Below are positions 44,724 through 56,136 of a stretch of DNA of 64,000 bases, in pieces (position 1 is the stretch's first letter; every line of letters begins with the position of its first letter). The stretch is from Bostrychus sinensis (lineage: Eukaryota; Chordata; Actinopteri; Gobiiformes; Eleotridae). The notes under the pieces are model-generated. The model searched no databases. It saw only the letters and a list, made by a program, of their open reading frames with translations, and was not told where the DNA came from. The stretch covers positions 50,557,763 through 50,621,762 of the forward strand of contig CM036239.1 in NCBI GenBank assembly GCA_020698575.1. The letters are read 5' to 3'. The translations under genes and the position numbers were made by a program.

Positions 44724-45499
44724 CCGTGTTGGGAGTAACACGTTACAAAGTAACGAGTTACAGTAACGAGATTACAGTTGTCAGTAACGCAGCGAGTAAC
44801 GCATTACTTTTGAGTCACCAGTAATAACATTACAGTTACTAACAAAATACCCAATTAGTTACTCACATTACAGTCACTACAGTCAGTTTCATTTACCGCC
44901 AGTTTACAAGGACACGAACAAAAATGCATTAAATGAATAGCGCTAATACGTTTCCTAACTTATTTTCATCCGTTCCCTTCTCTGCTCCTCTTTATGCGCG
45001 CAGCGACCACTCGTCCTGTCCGCGCTGACCCCTCTCCGCGTGCGTCGGGGCGCATGCAGCTGCTGCTGTAGCGGGGACAGCGGGGAAAGAAGAGACCTGC
45101 ACCGCTTTGGAGCTAACAACAAGTGCATTTCAGCTTCAGTGTAGTGAAATAAAACTGTGTCCACAGGACTTGAACGCTGCACAGGAGCAGAGGTGAAGTT
45201 AAAGGGCAGTATTTGCTGTGTCAGGCTGCACTGCTGCTGACATGAATGCAGCTAAAAAACTCAGCTTGAACGCCTGTAATAAGAATGTAATAACAGCTGT
45301 CAGGGCAACAGTGAGGCTCTAGGCTTCTTCTGTTTAGAATTGGGTTCATTCAGGCCTTCCTGTTAGGAAGTAATCCAAAAGTAAAGTAACTAAGTTACTT
45401 TCATGAGTCAGTAACTAAGTAAAGTAATATACTACTTTTCAAAAGAGTAACTAGTAATCTGTAACTAGTTACTTTTTTTGAGTAACTAACCCAACACTG
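44724..45499. mobile_element. hAT-type non-autonomous element with perfect 8-bp target duplication
   Basis: Ends CCGTGTTGGG and CCCAACACTG are inverse copies with one mismatch. The 8-bp word ATCGTGAC flanks both sides exactly (44716-44723 and 45500-45507). Subterminal sequence is full of GTAAC/GTTAC words in both orientations. No transposase frame is visible. Confidence 0.92.
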
Positions 45500-45568
45500 A
45501 TCGTGACTGTACGAGCTAGTATGGGAAGCCATTTTAACATTTAATAGCAAATCTGGATATGTAATATG

Positions 45569-46183
45569 GATATCTACAACCTAGTTTCTCTAATTTTAGA
45601 TATCCATAATAACATTCCTCCTATCTACACTTTAGATTAAGGATATCCACAACGTCATTTTGCCTTGGACAAATGACGTCACATTTTCCATTCATATTTC
45701 TATGGGTGACGCCATTAGAGATGCCGTAATTTAATTATGGTTATCTACAATGTTAATTATGGATATCTACTACTGAATTACAGATATCCATAACTCTAGT
45801 TTGAGATATCCAGTGTACTACAGTGACTAGTCATAATTCTAGTTTAAGATATCTAAAACTTCTTTTAATTAAAGATATCCACAATGATCTTTATAGATAT
45901 CCAAATGTGTGTTTTGACTATCCAGAGATTTTATTAGACATCTTAAACTGTCTTTGTGACTAGTTGACACTCAGATAAAGATATCTTAAATTGTAATTAT
46001 GAGTAGTCATAATGTAATTTTAGATATCTGTTGTTGTAACATAGTTGCAGATATCTTAAATTATTTTTTATTACAGATATCCACAATTGGAGATATTTTT
46101 AACAGTTGTTTTGACTAGTCTAAACCTTTTTTCAGATAGCCATAAACAGAGTTCTTACTAGACGAAATTACATATCAGATATC
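45569..46183. repeat. GATATC-rich, non-tandem tract
   Basis: The palindrome GATATC occurs 14 times in 615 bp, usually as AGATATCC or AGATATCT, with irregular spacing of about 20-130 bp, plus several near-matches and repeated ACTAGTC words. The sequence between occurrences is not conserved. Confidence 0.85.
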
Positions 46184-46626
46184 TCTAATTATGTGGAGCA
46201 TATCTGGGTATGAAACAGGGCTATATAAAGTCGGGTGGGAAATCATTTTGTAGTACTTGTTTGCAGAAACAAACATGTCAGACAAACAACAATCCAGCAA
46301 ATCAGTCTTTGTCTGTGTCTTCAATGCGGTAAGTAAGTCATAAGTGGCAAAGTAATCAAGAGGAGACATTATTATCATCCACAAGACGACTTTGTCGCCT
46401 AAGGCACTTTGGAGGTAGGTTTTATTCAATATTAGGCTAGTCTAGCTGTACTGGTACTCATGTCACTTTTACATGGTCATAGAGTATTCCGATGTTATTA
46501 TATGTTATGTTAAATATAATGCACAGGAAACTGGGATTAAAAGTGAGACAAGTGTAAGGCTCATAAATATATACAATAAGTTAACATGGTTAAAAATAGA
46601 TGAAAATGTATAAATAGGTTTATAAC

Positions 46627-47620
46627 CAGGGCTGAAAGTAAGCCGGTACGGCCCGGTACTACGTACCGGCATAAGATTTAGAGGGGGTACGCAGTCCCGT
46701 AGAAAGAGATCAGCTGTGGCCGGTCTTTGCAGCTTTAACACACATTAGAAAGCAGCCGCGGACCGCGGACGCTTTTATGAGGAAAAAAATCTCTGACGCT
46801 AAAGCATGTGAAGCAAGCAGTGCTTTATCTCATCATATCTGTGTCTGTGTGGTTTTTAGTGGCTTATGATCGCTCCGTGATGTGATTTAATGCACAGAAT
46901 GTCCCTCTCATCATTCACTGATTGTCTCGCTTCCTTAAACAAACGCATTGAGCGTGCGCGTCTTAAGCCCAAAGCACACCTGGAGTGCCGCCTAAAATTA
47001 CACCAAACGCTTGAGAAGGTTTTAATCAGTGGTCCTCAACCCGGCGATCGCGATCTACCGTCGATCGTAAAAGCAGTGCGGGTAGATCGCGGAGCCATGT
47101 CTTTCCAAATAAAGTCACGCCCCGCAGATGGATCAGTCTGAGATTCTTTCTAAAACACAAGACACCGCGGAAGCGCGAGGAAACCGCACGAGCTACGAAC
47201 TAAACAGAATACAAGCAACTTAATAACAATCAGAGTTCTGGCCGCTTTCACTTCAGTTCTGTTGCGGAGGCTGCGGGCGGCTCGCGCTCCGCGGCCGCTC
47301 TGAACACTGCCATGGGGCTGACGCACGCACACACACACGAGAGGCAGCGGTATCAGGGAGGAGACAGGTGAGGAAGGTGTCAGAGCCTGATGTATGTCAC
47401 CTGTTTGCTTTGTTTTTGTTACTGCAGAAGTACGGGGGCCATGTGTGCGCCTCATAGAAAACAATAGGGGCATATTTTTTGACATGCGTCCAGTGTGTGT
47501 TGGCCTTTATAGGGTGCGTTTGATTTGTTTTCAAACCCTGTTAAACCCTGTATAAGCCATGTCTATATTTTTCATTTATAGTCAAGATTCATTCTTAACC
47601 TCGTATATCTGCTTTTTCTG

Positions 47621-47701
<81 letters not shown>

Positions 47702-47752
47702 GGCATAATTTGTTATAGTACCGACATAAGCAAAAATCTACTTTCACCCCTG
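46627..47752. mobile_element. hAT-type element with perfect 8-bp target duplication
   Basis: Ends CAGGGCTGAAAGTA and TACTTTCACCCCTG. TTTATAAC is present on both flanks (46619-46626 and 47753-47760). No intact transposase. A stretch at about 47025-47110 (GATCGCGATCTACCG) looks like a nested hAT-type fragment, and an AT microsatellite sits near the right end. Confidence 0.9.
47622..47698. repeat. (TA)n microsatellite
   Basis: About 38 uninterrupted TA units inside the hAT element. Confidence 0.95.
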
Positions 47753-47813
47753 TTTATAACGTTGGCGCATCATTTGAAGGGATTATGGGACACCAAGAGG
47801 CAGAGCTGTAGAA

Positions 47814-47877
47814 CAAACCCTGCAGTCGAGCGATGCACATGCTTAACTTCTCTGCCTCTTTGCTTTTATTGCTCAGG
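47814..47877 (+). repeat. 64-bp direct repeat, left copy
   Basis: AAACCCTGCAGTCGAGCGAT through TATTGCTCAGG matches 48511-48574 with about ten differences. Both copies end in GCTCAGG, which looks like a pyrimidine-rich acceptor. Confidence 0.7.
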
Positions 47878-48510
47878 TTGGTAAATATCCTTCAGATGGC
47901 ACTGTGACAACACTAGTACATCTCTAGAGTTGCGGTAATATGTTGTGGTTATTGGGAACACTGTAGAATATCTTTTATATGATTTCTGTCTTAAATGCTG
48001 TTGTGGTTTAAGAAGCTAATGCTAAGCTAGCAGGAGCTATATCCTTGCGGCACAGTAACTAGAGCTCGTGCGCATTATAAATAAATAGAATAATACACTA
48101 GAGGGGTCAATAAACAAAAACATGTTTAATGACAAAACGGTGTATATTGTTGGCATGTGTTGAGACTCTGTAACGTTGCGGTAGCTTGGAAGAGAGCGCT
48201 AGCGCTAGCAATTAACATGTGCTCCGCAATAGTGCACCGCCATTTTGGGTCTGCAATAAATGTGTATTACCTCAGTATGTTCACAGTAATATGCCAAAAG
48301 AAAACAGTTGTTTTGGTTTATAAGAAATGTGTACATTTGGGGTGCAGTTACACATGAATAACCATTTTTGAGACATTTATTTTCCTACAAGGTGATTACA
48401 TGACACATGTTTACTGGTTAGATTAAAATGTGAGTCAGATATGTCAAAGATAATACTGTAATACAATTGATTTAACAAAATGTAATGTATGTTTAATATG
48501 TTAAGCAGAA

Positions 48511-48574
48511 TAAACCCTGCAGCCAAGCGATGCAAATGCTTAACCCATGTGCCTCTTTGCTTCTATTGCTCAGG
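48511..48574 (+). repeat. 64-bp direct repeat, right copy
   Basis: Second copy of 47814-47877. Confidence 0.7.
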
Positions 48575-49083
48575 ATCATTAACCAGGCCGGGGAGGGGTA
48601 ACACAAGCATTGAAAATGTATTCTTGTCTTGCCTCCAGTTGCCTCCATTTAGAACTTTCTGTTAACAAACATTGGAAGGGTCTGTAGGCAATTAGACAAC
48701 TGAATAATGTTTTAAATGTTTTCATATATTTTTATGTCAGGAATTATGATATTATTTCTAACCCCAAAATTGGCTTAATCAGAATATGCTGGTTTTTTTT
48801 AAACGTGTAATTGTAATATTCCAATCGGGAGTATGAGTTTATTCTGATCCCTTAATCCTTACTTTACCTTAATCAGTTCTGGTTCTGGTTCCAAGTTCTG
48901 GTGGTCAGGCAGCAGACAATTTGGAAAACAAGGCTCTAAATAAAACAATAAATAATAAAAGCAGACTTCATATCATCCCACAGGGCCCCATCTTGCAGGT
49001 ATGGATATGATGTCTCTCTGAGATGTGTCTCTTTTTATTGTCTGTGTGATTTAGATTTAATTTCTGTATGTGAATCAAAAATG

Positions 49084-49102
49084 CCCCCCCCCCCCCCCCC
49101 CC
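49084..49102. repeat. Poly-C run (19 C)
   Basis: Nineteen consecutive C directly before an AG, forming an unusual polypyrimidine tract of a candidate acceptor. Confidence 0.95.
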
Positions 49103-49104
49103 AG

Positions 49105-49191
49105 ATTACTCCATCTGATGAGACAACTTCTGTTGATGAGACAACTTCTGTTCACAAGACAATGACTCCCCCAAGAGAAGATGAGGATCAG
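49105..49191 (+). CDS. Candidate exon 1 of an unknown gene
   Basis: An 87-nt block from acceptor CCCAG to donor GTAAAG, open in phase 0: ITPSDETTSVDETTSVHKTM and then PPREDEDQ. The 18-bp unit GATGAGACAACTTCTGTT is duplicated in tandem within it. Acidic, Ser/Thr-rich and probably disordered. Function unknown. Confidence 0.4.
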
Positions 49192-49617
49192 GTAAAGTTT
49201 TTTTCTCTGCTGATTAATATTTTTATTTAATTTTTTTACTACCTGGTAATGGGTTTGTAATGCCAGATTCATTATTTGCTGAAGGTTTTTCAAGAATAGC
49301 GAAGAACAAGAGAAACTTTACAATGTTAATGTAAATGTTAATAAGTGCTCCATCTAGTACTCACCTGCGAGGTCCGGTAAAGCTCTAGCACTCATCTGTC
49401 AGGTCCTGCTCCATATCAGTATCTGCCTGTCCGTGATTGGCCAAAAAATCCTGATCGGAGCACCTCTATTCCTGCTTGGTTACCTACCTTATAACACACC
49501 TTTATACTTTGCTTATTACTAACCTGATAACTTAGCTGATGATGACTTGCCTTAATACTTCAATAATTGCCTACTTCGTAACATACCGTAATACTACATA
49601 TTTGTGATTTAATGTAG

Positions 49618-49683
49618 GCTTTGCAAGAATGGAGAAGACTGAGTGAAGAACAGGACCATGAGTATAACCATTCATTAAGTCTG
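49618..49683 (+). CDS. Candidate exon 2 of the unknown gene
   Basis: After TTTAATGTAG, 22 codons in phase 0: ALQEWRRLSEEQDHEYNHSL and SL. This EEQD-x-EY-x-x-SL pattern is typical of ubiquitin-interaction-like or helical linkers. The donor is weak: the best GT lies one base late (GG then GTTTGT), so the model is imperfect or decayed. Confidence 0.35.
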
Positions 49684-49769
49684 GGTTTGTGAATTTCTAT
49701 TTGCATATGAAATGACTATGTACGTAAAGAGAGTGTGATGCAGATATTTTCATGTTTTTTTTTCCCCAG

Positions 49770-49817
49770 GAAAGGGGGAGATTGGCTTTTCAGGAAGGTG
49801 AGGCAAACCGTTTGAAG
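49770..49817 (+). CDS. Candidate exon 3 of the unknown gene
   Basis: A 48-nt block between TTTTTCCCCAG and GTGAGT, phase 0, reading ERGRLAFQEGEANRLK. Good splice signals on both sides. The next exon was not found; Harbinger sequence begins about 70 bp later. Confidence 0.4.
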
Positions 49818-49885
49818 GTGAGTCTGACTTTCACTTTCAGTTTTTTCAAAGATACACACATGTTTATAATAAAGGAAATTACCTT

Positions 49886-50580
49886 TCAGGCAATAGAAGT
49901 GAGGCTGGACACATCATGGAACTCCACATTACTGGCAAACTTGTAAATAGTAACTGCAACTCTCTTCTCTAAAGGCACAGGATCCCACATGTTGGTGGTT
50001 TGGGGGGTGACATGGGGGCGCAAATGGTCACACAGTCTGTTGAATGATTCTCTGGGCATTCTAAAGTTGAGGTACCAGTCATTTTCAGTAAATGTTTGCA
50101 GCACCTGTGTTTCCCAGAAGCAGGACTGTCGCCTTTGTGGTGTTCTCTCAATGTACCATGCATTTGCTATAACAGAGAAAACAGAGCGAAATAAGAAACT
50201 CAGAAATCACATTTCACTTCTATCATAGCCTCAATTTTTAACCATTCTACTCACTAAATGTCACATTTATAACAACAACAATCACACTGAAATAACCAAA
50301 TTGTTGCTGGCTTTACTAAAGTTACTATGGTTAGGTTGCTTTTAGCTTACGTTAGCTACTATAACGTTGCAGTAAAAAACGTTCCTTACCACATGCTGCG
50401 ACGCATGTCATTCATTTGATCATCTTTCGAGATTTAGCTCTTCTTGGTAGCTGCCCATCTCTTTTATGTCGTCTCCATTCATTGTAATATGACCCTCTAG
50501 GCCCAAAACTATCACAAAAGGTGTCTAAACTTTCCAAAAGAGCTCCCATTGTGCGCCAAAATGCTAAGTTTAACATTTCC
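49886..50580 (-). mobile_element. Harbinger (HARBI1-like) transposase relic
   Basis: Minus-strand frame with WYLNFRMPRESFNRLCDHLR and EKRVAVTIYKFAS, matching the N-terminal region of Harbinger transposases before the DDE domain. An upstream segment at about 50410-50560 (FGPRGSYYNEWRRHKRDG) may belong to the same element. The catalytic domain is missing. Confidence 0.7.
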
Positions 50581-51464
50581 ATGACAACAGTCCGAGTTGA
50601 GCTTACGGGTCACATCAGTTTGTTTTCTCTTTTGCAGCACATCATAGTTTTTATTGGACAAAATCTATAATCGGATTGGAGAAGGGCTTATCAAGACAGT
50701 TTATTGTTAATATAGTTTTAATACAGATGTAAAATTTATGTTAAACGGCCCATAATGGTTATTACGTTCTTTAGGAAACGATAGGCTGACAAAAAAACAG
50801 CCCAAATCACAGACATGAGGATTTGCACGGAACTGGTATTATCAGATGTGTGTGCCGAAATACAGTAGCTAATTTTCTGAGGAATTTTTGCAGACGTTTT
50901 TACAGACATGGCACATTTGCACGGGATAAAAATCACAGACGACCTCTGCGATTATTAGAAATTACCGGAGGTCCTTGGGTAATACTAATCCCATGTGAAT
51001 AGGGCTTTAAATGTTGTTTTAACATACTATACAGGTCCAACCTTGTTTTGTTTTGTTTTTTTGGTGGTAGAATTAATCTTGGGACCATATTATTGAGGCT
51101 TAAGAACCAGGTGGATGCTGACTGCTCCCCAGTGAGCAACCAGATAAGTACCACCTCAGAATATAGAAGTACCAAAAAGCACCACTTTAAATGAGCATGA
51201 CTAAAAAATGGGCTAAACTGAGTGGACACAACTAGGACTAAACCAGCTCTAAGCAAGGTCTGTGCCAAGTCTAAAACCAGGACTAAAACAAGCTCAAACT
51301 AGAACTAAACCAGGAATAAATCTGATATATAACAAGGACTAAAACAGGAATAACCGAGGTCTATAACAGGACTTAAGCAGCAGTCTAAACTACTGGATCA
51401 AACAACAGATATCAACCACAATATACACAAATCAGTAGTTATTGTTCATTAAAAAATTTAATCA
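50581..51464. other. Noncoding interval with a degenerate tandem tract
   Basis: Includes a tract of AGGACTAAAACA-type units at about 51230-51375, related to 41531-41655. No gene is supported. Confidence 0.4.
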
Positions 51465-53592
51465 TTATTGACTAAAGGCCCACTGGCGAGCCTTCCTGCT
51501 GGCAAAATCATCTATAAAATCATTAAAGTCAAGCTTTTTTGACAAATGGCTCTCAACTGATAGAATAGCAAGGTTACACAGCCTATCCTGTAACATAGTT
51601 GACCTCAGGTAATTTTTTATGAGCTTTAGTTTACTAAAAGCTCTCTCGCCACCAGCTACTGTCACAGGCAGTGTACAAAATATTCGCAGAACAATGCAGA
51701 CCTGCCCAAAACTGCTGTGAAGGTGCATCTTATGAATGCTATTGACCAGTTCAAGAGGTGACAGACCTGGAGGAAATGTGGCCATATATACAGAGTTGAG
51801 GTGCCTGATTTCATCCTCAAACTAAGAAGTCAGATCACTGGTATATTTCTGAATCAATGACTGGCAAAGAGAAGGGATTTTGTCCTCACTTAAATGGCCA
51901 AGTTTTAAAACAGCAGAGAACTGCTCTACAATCTCTGCTGTTGTATTAAATCTTGTGCTCAAGTCACTGATTATACTATCCATCATAGTAAAAAATGTGT
52001 TTCTGACAACAGTTTCTGGACTCTGCTGTTCCTGCTCTACCTCAAAAGTCTCGTCATAAAACCTCTTTCGTTTTCTCTGGTGACTGAAGTCCCTGCTGAA
52101 CTGAGGGTTAATTTTCATCTGCTGGGCAACAAGTCATGCCTAAGATAAGACTCTCCCACCCATCTCTCAGACACTGTATCTCCTCCTTTAAGGCTCTGAT
52201 GTTTTCTGCCTCTTTGTCAAGGGATAGTTTACCTGACTGCAGAATTAAAATCCTATCCTCAATAACCTGGAGAACTTTCACCCAAACTGTTGATAGAAAG
52301 ATTGCATCAAAAGACTCAAAGTACTTCCTCAGACCACTGGCTTCAGACCTGCCCTTAGTAGTTTAACTACATGTTAAAAGGATGCGTCCAGGGATCGGGA
52401 CGCCGAGGCCCCCGCCTTCAACCACTGACCGATCCTCCTTGCACCGGCCCCTTACGGTTCCTCCTGCGGGTGGTGGGACCACGGGAGGATGGCCTCACGT
52501 CGTCCTTTCGGGCTGGGCCTGGCCGGGTCCCGTGGGGAGAGACCCGGCCACCAGGCGCTCACAATCGAGCCCCAACCCCAGGCCTGGCTCCAGGGTGGGG
52601 CCCCGGCTGCGCCATACCGGGCGACGTAACTGGCCGTTTTATTTGTCATCATAAGGGTTTTGTGAACCGCTCTTGGACTGGCCTGTCACCTAGGACCTGT
52701 TTGCCATGGGAGACCCCACCAGGAGCATTAAGCCCCCGACAACATAGCTCCTAGGATCATTTGGGCACTCAAACCTCTCCACCACGATAAGGTGGCGGTT
52801 CAAGGAGGGGATACAAGCGGTCGAAATGAGTTTCCTCCGCAGGGTGGCTGGGCGCTCCCTTAGAGATAGGGTGAGGAGCTCGGTTACCCGGGAGGAGCTC
52901 GGAGTGCTCCTCCACATCGAGAGGAGCCAGCTGAGGTGGCTTGGGCATCTGTTCCGGATGCCTCCCGGACGCCTCCCTGGGGAGGTGTTCCGGGCATGTC
53001 CCACCCGGAGGAGGCCCCGGGGAAGACCTAGGACACGCTGGAGGGACTATGTCTCTCGGCTGGCCTGGGAACGCCTTGGGGTTCCTCCTGAGGAGCTGGA
53101 GGAAGTGTCCGGGGAGAGGGATGTCTGGGTGTCCATGCTTAGACTGCTGCCTTCGCGACCCAGCCCCAGATAAAGCGGAAGAAGATGGATGGATGGGTTA
53201 AAAGGATGCTCTCCAGAGCCTCAGTAACACTTGGGAGATGTTTTGCTAAAGGCTGACGAGCACATACAGGCGATTTATGCAGCCAAAAAAGTTAGCAACG
53301 TCTAGGCAAGATTGTGCTGCATGCACCCCTACAAGATTCGATGTGTGGGAGGCACAAGGGGAAAAAGTAGCCATGTTATTTTTCTTTAATATTTTGGCTT
53401 GGACTCCCTTGATTTTCCCTGACATATTTGCCCCAATATCATATCCCTGCCCCCTGCAGTTTGCATATAGTTTGAGTACTTCGGTTTTCTCTGAGAGGAC
53501 CTCAGAGCTATTGCGCATTGCCTATTGCAGACGTCTGTGAGTATCGGTGAGACAAGCTCCCAAACAAACGTTTTATCTGGTTTTAAGCCCAT
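51465..53592 (-). mobile_element. ZMYM1-like hAT transposase relic, split by a LINE
   Basis: Minus-strand fragments in order: CRGQGYDIGANMSGKIKGVQ with CASHTSNLVGVHAAQS and FFGCINRLYVL (53518-53246, catalytic core part); after the LINE insertion, LRKYFESFDAIFLSTVW and LSLDKEAENIRALKEEI (about 52360-52140); then the region before the dimerisation domain (52118-51822); and the hAT C-terminal dimerisation domain LPVTVAGGERAFSKLKLIKN (51785-51465). A TAG separates the last two in the same frame, and a frameshift lies near 52130. The family resembles the zinc-finger MYM-type 1-like proteins common in fish. Confidence 0.85.
52385..53196 (+). mobile_element. LINE-derived insertion with 12-bp target duplication
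   Basis: GTTAAAAGGATG flanks both sides (52373-52384 and 53197-53208). The insert ends in GATGGATGGATGG. The 3' half encodes the C-terminal end of a LINE reverse-transcriptase protein (52826-53173): FLRRVAGRSLRDRVRSSVTR, QLRWLGHLFRMPPGRLPGEV and RPRTRWRDYVSRLAWERLG. The 5' half is GC-rich 3'-end-type sequence without a convincing domain. A recent target-primed insertion. Confidence 0.9.
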
Positions 53593-53722
53593 TTTTATGA
53601 TAAATGCTGAAGACCTCAGCGGCTTTTAACACAATTTTTAACTGGATGATTGTTTGTAAAACATTTGATGCCTAGATTTTAAGTTAAGAAACAACGGTCC
53701 TCGGGCGACCTTCCTGGTCACC

Positions 53723-54310
53723 GTGATGGCCCCACTTACCTCATCCAGTTGTGAAAGCTGCATTAACCTGAGCCAGAAAATTAGCGAGCTGGAACAAAGA
53801 ATAGCCACTCTGTATAAAATCCGGGAGGCTGAAAATGAACAGGATACAATCCTCCTCGGCAAGACTCAAGCCGCCGCCACCAGTGCTCAGCTAGCCGACA
53901 CAGCATTCTATCCAGGCGATGCCACTGTGTCCCAGGCTGCCGCCAATAGTCCACTCAGGGCCAAAGCCGCTCTCTGCATCGCTGGTGCCCCTGCTGTGGA
54001 TGGGAATCGCTGGTTCCAACTCGGGGCTAGACCCAAAGCTCTGGTCAGTTCCACTCCAGTCCAGCCTGATCCGTGGACCCTGGTCGGGAACTGCAACGGC
54101 TGCAGAAGGGCCCGGGGGAGCAGTCTTTCACCCTCTCTTCTCACCGGTGGGCTATTGCTGGAAAATAACTTCAGTGTCCTGGATCCCGAAGATTTTCCTC
54201 CTCTGACCACTAGCCCTCACCATCCTGCTGTGTCACTGGGGTCTGCATCGCCACCACCATCCAGCTCCCGGAGCCGCGGTGGGCGATCCCGCACTGCTGT
54301 TAGACCTTGA
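53723..54310 (+). CDS. LINE ORF1-like protein, C-terminus broken
   Basis: A 195-codon frame from ATG at 53723. It has a CESC cysteine pair, a coiled-coil segment (LSQKISELEQRIATLY, about residues 16-32), an Ala/Pro-rich linker, the block NRWFQLGARPKALVSSTP, and a basic end (RSRGGRSRTAV). This is the layout of ORF1 of fish non-LTR retrotransposons (RNA-binding partner of the reverse transcriptase). After the stop at 54308-54310, related sequence continues in another frame (to about 54540), which suggests a frameshift. No downstream ORF2 was found. Confidence 0.7.
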   Translation: MMAPLTSSSCESCINLSQKISELEQRIATLYKIREAENEQDTILLGKTQAAATSAQLADTAFYPGDATVSQAAANSPLRAKAALCIAGAPAVDGNRWFQLGARPKALVSSTPVQPDPWTLVGNCNGCRRARGSSLSPSLLTGGLLLENNFSVLDPEDFPPLTTSPHHPAVSLGSASPPPSSSRSRGGRSRTAVRP

Positions 54311-54610
54311 GGCGGAGAGGTGTACTTTACACCGGCTCCTCAGAAACCCACAGCACGGCTGCCCGAGAACCACTCCCGCGATCCGGGTAAGGCATCTCCT
54401 TCTGGATTACAACCACGGTACCATGATGTGGACGTCACTGATGGTGAGTGAACAACCGGTGGCTTCCCCCCGGCGCCTGACGGATCCTCCAATATTTTGG
54501 ATAATCTTCAACCCACACAAGACACATTGTAAAAATAATGGGGGGTTCTTGTGTGTCTTTTTCATAAACAACAACAGTGACTTTGTTTTCAGACTGGCAA
54601 GTTAAGGGTT

Positions 54611-55020
54611 AAAATCCAAAAAATTACTGTATGTTTGGTAGTTTCAAGCAAGACTCAAATTGTTTTGAAGATTTATGCAGAAAAAAGCTGAAAAAAATTA
54701 ATCCAGTAAATTTTTATAGCAGTATTTTGGAAGTGGACATTGTCCTTAAGGTCACAAGTGTATAGTAAACTGAAGTGATGCTTGAGGGTTAACAGATTGT
54801 AGGCTACTTTACCCAATTTGTACGGTAAAACTTTGTAAATTAATATAAAACTCATTAACAGTAGTCTTTCACATATGGAAAAACAATGCAATTGCCATTG
54901 TGTAACTGCATCAACAACCCTATTAACTACTGAACCAAGCAAACATAGGCTACTGTTATTTACATATTCATACACATTCATAAACATGAATGAATACAAA
55001 TTAATACAAAACAATCATAG
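54611..55020. other. Noncoding AT-rich interval
   Basis: Nothing recognised beyond short non-domain open frames. Confidence 0.35.
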
Positions 55021-55255
55021 ACTCACTGAGGGCCAAACTGGACACCATCATCGCATCAGTAATTCAAGTAAGAGCTGAATATGTCAGAGCAAACCAAGAA
55101 TATCTCGTCAACTTTGAAACCACGTTCAGCGCTTCAGTCATAAATAACTTCACTGGAGACGTGGAACTTCTGAGGCCAGAGCCCATTTCTTGAGAATCAT
55201 GGACAAGCTCAGAGAACTTAAATCACTGCTAAAAGCACTTCCAATGCAATTTTAA
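55021..55255 (+). pseudogene. Decayed exon of an unknown gene
   Basis: After a possible acceptor (CATAG), the frame reads SLRAKLDTIIASVIQVRAEY, then RANQEYLVNFETTFSASV and NNFTGDVELLRPEPIS, then hits TGA. With one base more at about 55192 it would continue MDKLRELKSLLKALPMQF to TAA at 55253-55255. The amphipathic, protein-like composition on both sides of the break argues for a once-real C-terminal exon. Confidence 0.45.
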
Positions 55256-56136
55256 TGAATGTTCGACAAGCAGTGTTTGTATCTACATGTGACTTACTCA
55301 GGTTATTTTGGTGTTGTTACTACAGTCCTTTACAAATATGCAGTCATCCCAACCATCTGAAATCTTCAGGAGCGCCTTGTTATTTGTACTCAACCCCCCA
55401 CTTTTCAATCAGTACATCGTAATGACTGTAATTTGGATTTCTGACATGTTGCAAATAAAGTTAAACCTCCCCAGTTCTGCTAACTGTCCTGTTCCTGTCT
55501 TTAACCATGTTCTAATGTTGTCTCCTCCTCAAAAAAAGACCTGGAGTAGTATTCTGTTTGAGTAATCTTCTATACTGAGAACTAAACGCTCAGTCTCACG
55601 GCTCTACATAGACACATGAAACCAGAAGTACTCCTGCACGTTTCTAAAGCCCATACACCATCACCGGACTTGTTCTGATAATATCAGCAAAGCAGTCAGC
55701 TCATTTATCTATCTGTTAACCTCATGTTGCATCATTTATGCTTTGTCCAGTTCCCACTGTTGCCAGCAGGGAGCGACAGACACCTAATCCAAGCGTTCTC
55801 TGCAAATTCAACAGCTCCCAACAGAAGAGGTTTTCCACAGATGCATTATCTTAAGTTATGAAACCTGAAATTCTAATGCAGAGGAGTCCAACACTGTTTC
55901 AGAAAGACTGAGAAAATCTGCATAGATGACCTTTAATATGACCCACTGTTTATAGAGTCAAAGAACCAGAACTTATTTTTCTACATTATTTTACTCACAG
56001 TAACTGACTTTTCAGTCCATAGATACATTTCCCAAAATACAATGCAGAGAAATGGCTACAGTATTTCTCTCAAATAGTTTGTCAAAATTGTGAAAATGCA
56101 TATACAAAATCTCAGTAACAATCAAAATTATATATA
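55256..56136. other. Noncoding interval, nothing recognised
   Basis: No supported exon or repeat end. Confidence 0.35.
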
